This document shows, in pieces, positions 25,614 through 33,042 of a DNA stretch of 64,000 bases. Origin of the DNA: JAWKJY01 sp041393535 (GTDB lineage Bacteria; Actinomycetota; Thermoleophilia; Gaiellales; Gaiellaceae); the NCBI GenBank assembly GCA_041393535.1, contig JAWKJY010000003.1, positions 310,001-374,000 of the forward strand, read 5' to 3'. The notes under the pieces are model-generated. The model was not told the DNA's origin. It saw nothing but the letters and a program-made list of their open reading frames with translations, and made no database searches. How positions within the stretch are numbered: the first letter of the stretch is position 1; each line of letters begins with the position of its first letter. The translations under genes and the position numbers were made by a program.

Positions 25614-27202
25614 CTACTGGTTGCCGGAGATCGACTGGTACGCCGCGATCGCCTCGTCGGTCGCAGTGAACTTCGAGGTGATCTGCTTCGCCTCGTCGAT
25701 GCTCAGGATGTCGTGCATGCAGTAGGTGGAGGTCTGGGCCGGGTCGAAGGTGCCCGCGACCGGGAGGCTGTCGTCCCACGTGACGAGGCCAGACGTTCGC
25801 GCACGTCCGGCCATCTGGTTGATCAGGTTACCCCGGTCGGGCCCGACTGGTACGGGCTGTCGAAGGTGAAGTCGCCAGCCTGCACGGCCTCCTTCCAGAC
25901 CTGCGGGTCGAAGCTGCCGGTCTTGTCGGCGAGCGCCTTCGCCATCTGCAGGCCGCTCATGTAGGCGTAGGACCACGAGCTCGGGATCGGGTCGTCCGAG
26001 TCGCCGAACATCGCGGTGTACGCCTCCCTGTACGCCGCGCCGACGGGCGTCTGCGACGTCACGCCGTCCCAGCCCCGGTCGAACGCGTAGGCGTTCTGCG
26101 GGATCTCGTCGGCGCTGTTCATGATCCGCCACGTGGGCGTGTCGACGAGCCCGCCGATCGACGGGATCGTGTCGGCGCTCGCGGCCTTCCACTGCTTCCA
26201 GAACGGCACGACGAACGGGCCGAAGAACGCGCTGAAGACGAAGTCGGGCTTCGCCGCGACGATCTGGTTGATGATCGGGGTGAAGTTGTCCTCGTCGAAC
26301 TCCGGGAACTGCTCGAGCACGACCTCTGCGTCGGGGACGATCTGGAGGAAGTACTCCTTGAACGCCTTCGCCGCGTCCTGCCCGTAGGCGTAGTTCGGGG
26401 CGATGATCGCGACCTTCTTCCAGCCCTGGTCGGCGGCGAACTTCGCCGACGCCCGACCCTCGAGGAACGTCGAGACGGCCGCGTGCATCTGGAGCGACTT
26501 GTCGTCGAACTTCGGGTCGAAGAACGGCTGGTGGTCGGCCGCCGCGTTTGCGATCACGACCTTGCCGGCCGCGTTGGTGAGGTCGGGCACCGCGGCCATG
26601 CAGGCCGAGTTGAAGGCGCCGAAGTAGAACGCGTACTTGTCGCCCTCGGAGAGCGCCGTCCGCCAGTTGCGAAGACAGGCGTCGACGTCGGGGAAGGGCT
26701 CGTCGACGATGTCGAGCACGACCTGGCACCCGGCCATGCCCCCGTTCGCGTTGATCACGGGCAGCCACGCCTCGTAGGCGCGCACCATGCCGGGGCCGAT
26801 GTCGCCGGCGACACCGGCGGCGTCGACGGTGCCGAACACGTTGACGGTGCCGCCCTCGAGCGGGCAGGTGGCGGGAGCAGGCGCGGGCTCCGCCGGTGCC
26901 GACTCCGCGGGTGCGGGCTCGGCCGGTGCCGACTCCGCGGGTGCGGGCTCGGCGGGTGCGGGCTCGGCGGGTGCGGGCTCGGCGGGTGCGGGCTCGGCGG
27001 GTGCGGGCTCCGCGGGTGCGGGCTCCGCGGGTGCGGGCTCGGCGGGTGCGGGCTCGGCCGGAGCCGGCTCGGCAGGGGCCGGGGCCGGGGCCGCGCTCTC
27101 GTCGTCGCCACCGCAGCCGGCGGCGAGCACCCCGAGCGCGGCGACGAGCGCCGCGAGGGCGAGCAGCCCGCGCATCCGCCCCCGTGTCAGACGATCCCTC
27201 AT
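25614..27202 (-). CDS. Branched-chain-type ABC substrate-binding lipoprotein 2 (frameshifted C-terminus)
   Basis: ATG 27202 is preceded by GAGAGGAGGA. Lipoprotein signal (R-G-L-L-A-L-A-A-L... V-L-A-A-G-C), a longer Glu-Pro-Ala-Pro linker (26868-27092), then a type I periplasmic-binding domain with C-P-L-E-G-G-T-V-N-V-F, Y-A-Y-G-Q-D-A-A-K-A-F and Q-F-P-E-F-D-E-D-N-F. After P-Y-Q-S-G-P-T-G-V the frame stops; the C-terminal 60-70 residues (N-L-I-N-Q-M-A-G onward, ending S-I-S-G-N-Q) continue in another frame, and a middle patch reads T-C-A-N-V in a third, matching N-C-A-A-V in the paralogue. Two or three indels therefore lie in 25790-25835. Probably an alternative receptor for the same permease. 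Confidence 0.8.
26868..27092 (-). repeat. (Glu-Pro-Ala-Pro-Ala)n coding repeat, binding protein 2
   Basis: About 17 tandem 15-nt units, mostly GGCTCGGCGGGTGCG on the plus strand with a few GAC substitutions giving Ser. They encode a rigid linker expected to span the cell-wall layer. Related in sequence to the linker of the neighbouring paralogue. Confidence 0.88.
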
Positions 27203-27252
27203 CTTCCTCCTCTCCGACAGTGGCCCCGGGCCTCCCAGGCTCCGGATGGCCG

Positions 27253-27290
27253 ATCCTACAACGGTGGGGGCCGAAGATACAAAATATTCC
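27253..27290 (-). promoter_or_regulatory. Promoter and operator-like site of binding-protein gene 2
   Basis: Read on the minus strand: -35 TTGTAT (27282-27277), 18-bp spacer, -10 TAGGAT (27258-27253). The AT-rich GATACAAAATATTCC at 27276-27290 covers the -35 and matches the GntR-region palindrome at 4365-4379 at 11 of 15 positions, so the same regulator family may act on both. Confidence 0.55.
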
Positions 27291-27333
27291 GGCCGCCGCA
27301 CCCGTTGAGACGACGGAGCGGCCCGGTTGGTTT

Positions 27334-27354
27334 GCGCCGGCCTTCGGCCGGCGC
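27334..27354 (-). terminator. Hairpin terminator after the deacetylase operon
   Basis: GCGCCGGCC-TTC-GGCCGGCGC, a perfect 9-bp stem, 24 nt after the stop at 27379. The stem is followed on the minus strand by CAAACC rather than a T-run. Together with the promoter just beyond, it accounts for most of the 27203-27378 gap. Confidence 0.65.
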
Positions 27355-27378
27355 CCCCGGGCCGCGCGTCGCGCCTCC

Positions 27379-28302
27379 CTACGCGGGCGGCCCCCTCCAG
27401 GCGTCGACGATCTCGGATCCGGTCGCGCTCCAGAGCCCGGGCCGCGACGCGAGCGACGCGAGGACGCGTTCGACGTGCGGGATCCGGTGGGGCTGGCCGA
27501 CGAGCCAGGGGGTGAGGGTGAAGGCGAGCGTCCGGGCGCCGCGGGTGCGCGACTCCTCGTCCAGCAGGTCGATGGCGTCGACGAGCTGCTCGGCCCACTC
27601 GGGCGCGGTGTGGTGGAGCTGCCAGATGACGTTCACGTCGTGCAGCTCCATCGGCACGGGCAGCGAGACGAGCTCGCGACCGCCCGCGCGGAACGGGTAG
27701 GGCAGGTCGTCGTTGCCCCAGTCGCAGAGGTAGTCGATCCCGGCCTCGGCCAGCAGGTCCGGCGTCGCGAGCGACTCGGAGAGCGCGGGCGACAGCCACC
27801 CGCGGGCCGGCGCGCCGGCCGCCTCGCCCACGACGGCGAGCGCCTCCGCGATCCGCGCCCGCTCGACCTCCGGGTCGAGGCCCTGGTGGTGGACGTCGCT
27901 CGCGCTCAGCCCGTGGCAGGCGAACTCGTGCCCGCGTCGGCGGAGCTCCTCGACGACGCGCGGGTAGTGCCGGCAGGTCTCGGCGTCGATCGCGGCCGTC
28001 GCCCGCAGACCGTAGCGGTCGAGCAGGTCGAGCACGCGGAAGAGCCCGACCCGGTGGCCGTAGTCCTTCCACGACCACTCGCGGTAGTCCGGGTGCTCCT
28101 TCGACGGGGCGCCCAGCGGCCGGATCGGCTTGCCGTCGTGGTTCCAGCGGAACCACTGGAGCGGCAGCACGACGAGGGCCGCGAGGGTCTTCCCGCCGGG
28201 CCACGGCGGCGCCGGGCGCTCGAACAGGATCTCCCAGTCGTACCGGTCCTGGTCGTAGCCGCGTCGCCGGTGGGGGTACTCGAGGTAGCCGTCGTCCGTC
28301 AC
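27379..28302 (-). CDS. Polysaccharide deacetylase family protein (PuuE-like amidohydrolase)
   Basis: 307 residues from GTG 28302 (GGAGG 7 nt upstream), overlapping the previous stop by 4 bp. NodB-type barrel: W-P-G-G-K-T-L-A-A-L near the start, R-A-T-A-A-I-D-A and G-H-E-F-A-C-H-G-L-S (metal-site region), and G-W-L-S-P-A-L-S near residue 175. No signal peptide, so it acts in the cytoplasm, which excludes a cell-wall deacetylase role and favours small-molecule amide or cyclic-amide hydrolysis like PuuE allantoinase. A paralogue is immediately upstream. Substrate unknown. Confidence 0.82.
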   Translation of the reverse strand: MTDDGYLEYPHRRRGYDQDRYDWEILFERPAPPWPGGKTLAALVVLPLQWFRWNHDGKPIRPLGAPSKEHPDYREWSWKDYGHRVGLFRVLDLLDRYGLRATAAIDAETCRHYPRVVEELRRRGHEFACHGLSASDVHHQGLDPEVERARIAEALAVVGEAAGAPARGWLSPALSESLATPDLLAEAGIDYLCDWGNDDLPYPFRAGGRELVSLPVPMELHDVNVIWQLHHTAPEWAEQLVDAIDLLDEESRTRGARTLAFTLTPWLVGQPHRIPHVERVLASLASRPGLWSATGSEIVDAWRGPPA

Positions 28303-29210
28303 CGTGCGCCTCCGCTGAGCGCCGCGACCTCGTCGTGGTGGTGCGCGAGGTAGTGCGCGGCGATCTCCTCGCCCGTCGCGAACCAGACGCCGTCGTGGCG
28401 GACGATGTGCGCGAGCGCCTCGTCGAGCGCCTGCAGGCGGTGCGGCTGGGCCACGAGGTAGGGATGCAGGGAGATGCACATCACGCGGCCGTGCTCGGGC
28501 GTCGCCTCGGCGTAGAGGACGTCGAACTGGTCGCGGATCATCTCGCCGTAGTGGCGCGGCGTGTAGAGGAACGTGTTGTAGACGATCACGTCGTTCAGGT
28601 CGAGCGTGTACGGGATCGAGCAGAGCCGGCCGCTGCGCACCTTCACGGGGAACGGCTGGTCGTCGTGGAAGATGTCGCAGGTGTAGGTGAACCCGTACTC
28701 GGGCAGCAGGTCGAGCGTCCGCTCGGTGTTCGTCAGCGCCGGCGCGAGCCAGCCGACGGGCGCCTTCCCCGTGTGGCGGACGACCGTGTCGACGCAGTCC
28801 TGCAGCACCGCGCGCTCCTCCTCCTCGGTCGTCCCGTAGAGGTAGCGCGTGTTGTAGACGCCGTGGCAGTAGAACTCCCAGTTGCGCGCGAGCGACGCCT
28901 CGGTGATCTCCGGGTGGTGCTCGCAGAGGGCGACGTTGAGCGAGATCGACGCGCGCAGGCCGTACTTGTCCAGCAGGTCCATCGTGCGCCAGACGCCGAC
29001 CCGGTTGCCGTAGTCGCGGTTCGCGTAGGCGGCGACGTCGGGATGGATCCGCGGCCAGGACCTCCGGTAGCCGCGCTGCGGCGGGTCGAGCTCGTAGTAC
29101 TCGTGGTTCGAGACGACCCAGAGGGCGAGCTTCGCGCCGCCCGGCCAGGAGAGCGGCGGCCGGTCGACGATCGCCGAGTAGTCCCAGCGCCCGTGCTCGG
29201 GCAGGCTCAC
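28299..29210 (-). CDS. Polysaccharide deacetylase family protein (PuuE-like amidohydrolase)
   Basis: 303 residues from GTG 29210, overlapping the upstream stop. Features: W-P-G-G-A-K-L-A-L-W-V-V, N-R-D-Y-G-N-R-V-G-V-W-R, L-R-A-S-I-S-L-N, E-F-Y-C-H-G-V-Y, G-W-L-A-P-A-L-T-N-T and D-D-Q-P-F-P. Same family as its downstream neighbour but clearly divergent, so the pair may act on different intermediates or form a hetero-oligomer. No signal peptide. Gene order (DszC-like oxygenase, alpha/beta protein, lyase, two deacetylases) suggests amide opening late in a ring-cleavage route. Confidence 0.82.
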   Translation of the reverse strand: MSLPEHGRWDYSAIVDRPPLSWPGGAKLALWVVSNHEYYELDPPQRGYRRSWPRIHPDVAAYANRDYGNRVGVWRTMDLLDKYGLRASISLNVALCEHHPEITEASLARNWEFYCHGVYNTRYLYGTTEEEERAVLQDCVDTVVRHTGKAPVGWLAPALTNTERTLDLLPEYGFTYTCDIFHDDQPFPVKVRSGRLCSIPYTLDLNDVIVYNTFLYTPRHYGEMIRDQFDVLYAEATPEHGRVMCISLHPYLVAQPHRLQALDEALAHIVRHDGVWFATGEEIAAHYLAHHHDEVAALSGGAR

Positions 29211-30094
29211 GACGGCTCCTCGTACGACTTCACGCGCGCGACGAGCTCGTCCGTGCCGACGATCCGCTGGACGCCGTCGAACATGAGCATCCGGTCGAGC
29301 AGGGGCCGCGAGTCGAGGCCGCGCGCGAGCTCCGCGAGTCCCTCCTGGGCGGCGCGCGACGTCAGCCGCATCAGGAAGCCAGGGAAGATGACGAGCCGGA
29401 AGCCCATCGCCGCGAGCTCCTCGGCCGAGTGGAGCGGCGTCTTGCCGCCCTCGACCATGTTCGCGACGAGCGGCAGGCCGGTGGCGCCGAGCTCGCGGCC
29501 GATCCGGTCGAGCTCCTCGTCGCTCGCGGGCGCCTCGACGAAGATCGCGTCCGCGCCCGCCCCGGCGAACGCGAGCCCGCGGCGGATCGCCTCGTCGAGC
29601 CCGAGCACCGAGCGCGCGTCCGTCCGCGCGACGATCATGAACGACGGGTCCCGTCGGGCGTGGACCGCCGCACGCAGCCGCGCGAGCATCTCCCGCGTCT
29701 CGACGACCTCCTTGCCCTCGAAGTGCCCGCAGCGCTTCGGCATCACCTGGTCCTCGAGCTGGATCGCCGCGACGCCCGCCTGCTCGTAGAGGCGGACGGT
29801 GCGCTCGACGTTCGCGGCGCCGCCGAAGCCCGTGTCGGCGTCGGCGACCACCGGGATCGACACGGCGTGGCACATGTTCGTCGCCGCCTGCGCCATCTCC
29901 GTCAGCGTCGTCAGGCCCACGTCGGGGACGCCGAGGAGGTTGTGCGCGACTCCCGCGCCGGACAGGTAGACCGCGGGGAAGCCGGCCTGCTCGACCATGC
30001 GCGCGAACATCGCGTTCATCGAGCCGGGCGCCGCGACGACGCCCTCGGCGAGCAGCGCCCGCAGGCGGGCCCCGGGTGCGGCGGCGGCGGTCAC
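29207..30094 (-). CDS. Isocitrate lyase / PEP mutase superfamily enzyme
   Basis: 295 residues from GTG 30094, overlapping the alpha/beta gene stop by 4 bp. Superfamily hallmarks: S-G-A-G-V-A near residue 45, D-A-D-T-G-F-G (Mg-binding), and the active-site loop M-P-K-R-C-G-H, which keeps the catalytic Cys and His of methylisocitrate-type lyases. Members cleave 2-methylisocitrate, 2,3-dimethylmalate or oxaloacetate, or hydrolyse phosphonates. The paralogue at 50006-50917 has Gln for the loop His. A C-C lyase on a branched malate-like acid is a reasonable guess given the LeuCD-like pair nearby. Confidence 0.88.
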   Translation of the reverse strand: MTAAAAPGARLRALLAEGVVAAPGSMNAMFARMVEQAGFPAVYLSGAGVAHNLLGVPDVGLTTLTEMAQAATNMCHAVSIPVVADADTGFGGAANVERTVRLYEQAGVAAIQLEDQVMPKRCGHFEGKEVVETREMLARLRAAVHARRDPSFMIVARTDARSVLGLDEAIRRGLAFAGAGADAIFVEAPASDEELDRIGRELGATGLPLVANMVEGGKTPLHSAEELAAMGFRLVIFPGFLMRLTSRAAQEGLAELARGLDSRPLLDRMLMFDGVQRIVGTDELVARVKSYEEPS

Positions 30095-30900
30095 AGGCTC
30101 GAGAGGGGGTTGCGGTGGAAGAAGTCGATCGCGGCCCTGGCGGACGGCTCCGGGTGGGAGATCATGCAGTACGTCCCCGTCGCGCCCTCGATCACGGCGA
30201 GCTCGAGGTCGGGGCGGAGCTGCTTCATCCCGTCGTAGCCGCGCGCGTACCCGGACGAGGCGCCCATCGGGCCGGTGTCCCCGAGCATGACGAGCATCGG
30301 GCACGTCGTTGCCTTCAGCTCCTCGGTCAGGTCGGAGGCGAGCTGCTTCGGGTGGATCAGCCGGTAGAGCTCGGCGGTCGAGCCCGCCTCGAACTCCTCG
30401 CCGAGCCAGGCCTCGTGCGATGCCGGGCCGCCGAAGAGCTTGCACACGAGGCGCGCGGCCTCGGGCCACTCGAACTCGTCGAAGATCCGGTCGAGCGAGT
30501 TCCAGATCGCCCACATCGCCCGCTCGGGCTTGTACTGCGCGTAGGTGATGACGGCGCCGACGCGGTCCGGGTAGCGGGCCGCGGTGCGGATCGCGGTGTA
30601 CGACCCCGTCGCGGTCGCCCAGAGGTGCGTCCGCTCGATACCCGCCGCGTCGAGCACGGCGATCAGGTCGTCCACCTTGACGTCGATCGAGTACTCCTGG
30701 ATCGGCCGGTCCGACTTGCCGACGCCGCGGAAGTCCCAGGAGACGAGCCGGAACTCGGCCTCCAGGGCGGGCTGGACGAAGTGGAACTGGCGGTGCCCGA
30801 GCAGGTCGCCGCCGATCGTGGTGACGGGGTCGGCGTCCTCCCGGCCGCTGATCTCCCACCAGATCTTGACCGGGTCGCGCGGGATCTCGACGAAGGCCAT
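30091..30900 (-). CDS. Alpha/beta-hydrolase-fold protein lacking the catalytic triad
   Basis: 269 residues with a recognisable fold (W-D-F-R-G-V-G-K-S, G-I-E-R-T-H-L-W, A-A-R-Y-P-D-R-V). The nucleophile elbow reads A-T-A-T-G, so the Ser of G-x-S-x-G is Ala (about residue 97). The acid region is M-L-V-M-L-G-D-T-G-P, and the expected His region is E-G-A-T-G-T-Y-C-M. The paralogue at 44375-45169 has the same replacements and the same M-A-F-V-E start. Both sit beside a DszC-like oxygenase, so a conserved non-hydrolytic role (cofactor-free lyase/oxygenase or partner protein) is suggested. Confidence 0.82.
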   Translation of the reverse strand: MAFVEIPRDPVKIWWEISGREDADPVTTIGGDLLGHRQFHFVQPALEAEFRLVSWDFRGVGKSDRPIQEYSIDVKVDDLIAVLDAAGIERTHLWATATGSYTAIRTAARYPDRVGAVITYAQYKPERAMWAIWNSLDRIFDEFEWPEAARLVCKLFGGPASHEAWLGEEFEAGSTAELYRLIHPKQLASDLTEELKATTCPMLVMLGDTGPMGASSGYARGYDGMKQLRPDLELAVIEGATGTYCMISHPEPSARAAIDFFHRNPLSSL

Positions 30901-30916
30901 CTCGCTCCCCTCGGGC

Positions 30917-32134
30917 CTAGGTGTAGCTCGTCACGGGCGGCGGCGTGCCGTTCAGCACCCACTCGCCGACGAGGCGGTACTTGTAGTCGACCGGGTCGTG
31001 CAGCGTCAGCGTCCGCGCGTCGCGCCAGAAGCGGTCGAGGTCGTACTTCTCGATCGCCGCGCCTGCGCCGCAGACCTGGAAGATCCGCTCGGAGACCTCG
31101 AGCGACACCTCGGTCGCGACCGACTTCGCCTCGGAGACGCGCACGGACGCGAGCGCCCGGGCCTCGCCGGACGGCGAGAACTCGGCCTCGTCGATCGCCT
31201 CGCACGCCCAGCGGAGCATCTGCTCGGCGCTGGAGACGAGGGTCTGCATGCGGCCGACGTGGTGGAGCACGTAGGGGTCGTCGGCGGCGCGCTCGACGCC
31301 CGAGTGCGGCCATGCCCGCGCGCGCTCGCGCACGAACGCGCAGCCCTCGCGCAGCGCCGCCTTCGCGATGCCGACGTAGACGGCGGTGAAGCCGATCTGG
31401 CCGATGATCGAGAAGAGCGAGTCCGGCGAGTCGAGGCCGACGGTCGAGAAGCACAGCTCGTCCGGGACGTGGACGTCGACGAACTCCGTCGTCCCCGAGG
31501 CGGTCGTGCGCTGCCCGATCCCGCGCCAGTCGTCGTGGATCGTCACGCCCGGCCAGTCGCGCTCGAGGAAGACCATCCGGATCTGCCCGAGGTCGCGCGT
31601 CAGGTCGTCCTCGCCCTCGCGGCCCACCACCTTGCCGGAGGCGTAGAGGACGTCGCCGCCGGCGGAGCCCGTGCAGTAGAACTTCGTGCCGTTCATCCGC
31701 CAGCCGCCGGCCGGGTCGCGCTCGAGCGTCGTCTTGAAGTCGAAGATCGTCTTCGTGCCGCGCTCCGAGTAGGCGTTCGTGACGAAGAGCCCGTTCGCGA
31801 GCCGCTCGTAGAAGCGGTCCTTCACCGTGGGCTCGGCCTGCACCTGGTTCATCAGCTCGACGCCGTACGTGTGCGTGATGTACATCTGCGCGACGTTCGC
31901 GTCGCCCTCGGCGAGCGTCGCCACGACGCGCGCGAAGTCGCTGATCGCCCCGCCGCCCCCGCCGCGCTCGACGGGCCCGCGCAGCGCGAACAGCCCCGTC
32001 TTGCGCATCTCCGCGATCTCGTCGTGCGCGAACCGGCGCTCGAGGTCGCGGGCCGCCGCTCCGGGCGCGAGCAGCTCCGCGAGCGCCCGCGCGCGCGCGA
32101 CGAAGTCGGCGCTCTTCTCCATGTCCCTCGTCAC
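30917..32134 (-). CDS. DszC/SfnC-like flavin-dependent monooxygenase
   Basis: 405 residues from GTG 32134 with AAGGAGGG upstream; an ATG lies four codons in. Acyl-CoA-dehydrogenase fold with N-A-Y-S-E-R-G-T-K-T-I-F-D, F-Y-C-T-G-S, G-I-G-Q-R-T-T-A-S-G-T and the C-terminal F-W-R-D-A-R-T-L-T-L-H-D-P-V-D-Y-K signature of the DszC group. No flavin reductase is in this operon; the reductases at 17987 or 45598 could serve. It is 16 bp before the triad-less alpha/beta gene, the same pairing as at 43050/44375. Substrate unknown. Confidence 0.85.
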   Translation of the reverse strand: MTRDMEKSADFVARARALAELLAPGAAARDLERRFAHDEIAEMRKTGLFALRGPVERGGGGGAISDFARVVATLAEGDANVAQMYITHTYGVELMNQVQAEPTVKDRFYERLANGLFVTNAYSERGTKTIFDFKTTLERDPAGGWRMNGTKFYCTGSAGGDVLYASGKVVGREGEDDLTRDLGQIRMVFLERDWPGVTIHDDWRGIGQRTTASGTTEFVDVHVPDELCFSTVGLDSPDSLFSIIGQIGFTAVYVGIAKAALREGCAFVRERARAWPHSGVERAADDPYVLHHVGRMQTLVSSAEQMLRWACEAIDEAEFSPSGEARALASVRVSEAKSVATEVSLEVSERIFQVCGAGAAIEKYDLDRFWRDARTLTLHDPVDYKYRLVGEWVLNGTPPPVTSYT

Positions 32135-32194
32135 GAACCCTCCTTGCGCCTGGTCGGCGGGAGTCTAGAGCAGCCGCGCCGGCGCCAGTCGCTC

Positions 32195-32213
32195 CGAACG
32201 GCTCAGCCGTTCG
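32195..32213 (-). other. Hairpin with the stop codon in its loop
   Basis: CGAACGGC-TCA-GCCGTTCG is a perfect 8-bp stem. The 3-nt loop is exactly the TGA stop of the cysteine-hydrolase gene on the minus strand. It may attenuate read-through into the DszC-like gene 60 nt later or protect the 3' end. Confidence 0.5.
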
Positions 32214-32910
32214 ACCGCCGCTGCTCGCCGATCCGCGCCAGGTACTCGCCCGCCTCGGCGCCGCTGACCAGGTCGGCGTACTTCATCCACAGGTCGAGCA
32301 GCGTCGCCTTGTGCGAGAGCTGGATCCGGTCGGCGACGCCGTCCCAGACGACCGCGGTGTTGAAGCCGCGCGTCACCGCGTCGACGGCGGTCGCGCGCAC
32401 GCAGCCGCTGGTCGAGACGCCCATGACGATGACCGAGTCGGCCCGCAGCTGGATCAGGTACGTCTCGAGCGGCGTCCCCCAGAAGGCGCTGGCGTACGCC
32501 TTGTCGACGACCATGTCCTCGGGCGTCGGCGCGACCGGGGGCACGATCTCGGTGCCGGGGTCGCCCTCGATCGTCCGCTTGTGGTCCCAGCCGGCCTTCG
32601 CGGAGACCATGTCGAAGCGGATCGTCTTCTTCTGGACGTTGCGCGTGTAGATCACGGGCACGCCGGCGGCGCGGGCGGCGGGGAGGATGCCCCCGATCAC
32701 GCGGACGGCGGCCCAGGCGCGGTCGCCGCCGCCCGCCGGCCAGCGCTCCTGCTGCTCGGTGATCGGGGCGTCGTCGCCGATGTAGTTGTGCTGGAGGTCG
32801 ATCACGAGCAGCACCGGGCGCTCGCCCAGGCCGCGCGTCTGGCCGTATCGGCCCCGCTCGATGACCTCGCGCTCCTCGTCCGTCAGGACGTCGTCCCAGG
32901 GAAACGCCAT
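32203..32910 (-). CDS. Isochorismatase-family cysteine hydrolase
   Basis: 235 residues. Triad positions: Asp in L-L-V-I-D-L-Q-H-N-Y, Lys in V-V-D-K-A-Y-A-S-A-F-W, Cys in G-V-S-T-S-G-C-V-R-A-T-A. Related enzymes are N-carbamoylsarcosine amidase, biuret hydrolase and RutB. First gene of the minus-strand operon that continues with the DszC-like oxygenase, suggesting release of ammonia or carbamate from the oxygenated product. GGAGGGCGAGCG precedes the ATG. It is divergent from the propeller protein gene; the 132-nt gap has no clear operator. Confidence 0.88.
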   Translation of the reverse strand: MAFPWDDVLTDEEREVIERGRYGQTRGLGERPVLLVIDLQHNYIGDDAPITEQQERWPAGGGDRAWAAVRVIGGILPAARAAGVPVIYTRNVQKKTIRFDMVSAKAGWDHKRTIEGDPGTEIVPPVAPTPEDMVVDKAYASAFWGTPLETYLIQLRADSVIVMGVSTSGCVRATAVDAVTRGFNTAVVWDGVADRIQLSHKATLLDLWMKYADLVSGAEAGEYLARIGEQRRSNG

Positions 32911-33042
32911 CGCTCGCCCTCCTCCCGTGTCCACTGCAGGCGCAAGCCTATTGGGTTCGCGCCGCACCGGCCGGGCGAGCGGCGCGTGCCGTCCGGGCGC
33001 CCGCGCACGATTCGCGGATCCGCCCTCGACCACGGAGGCCCC

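Noticed and set aside
26881..27085. Possible CRISPR array because of regular short repeats
   Set aside because: Units are directly abutting 15-mers in a coding frame, with no spacers and no cas genes.
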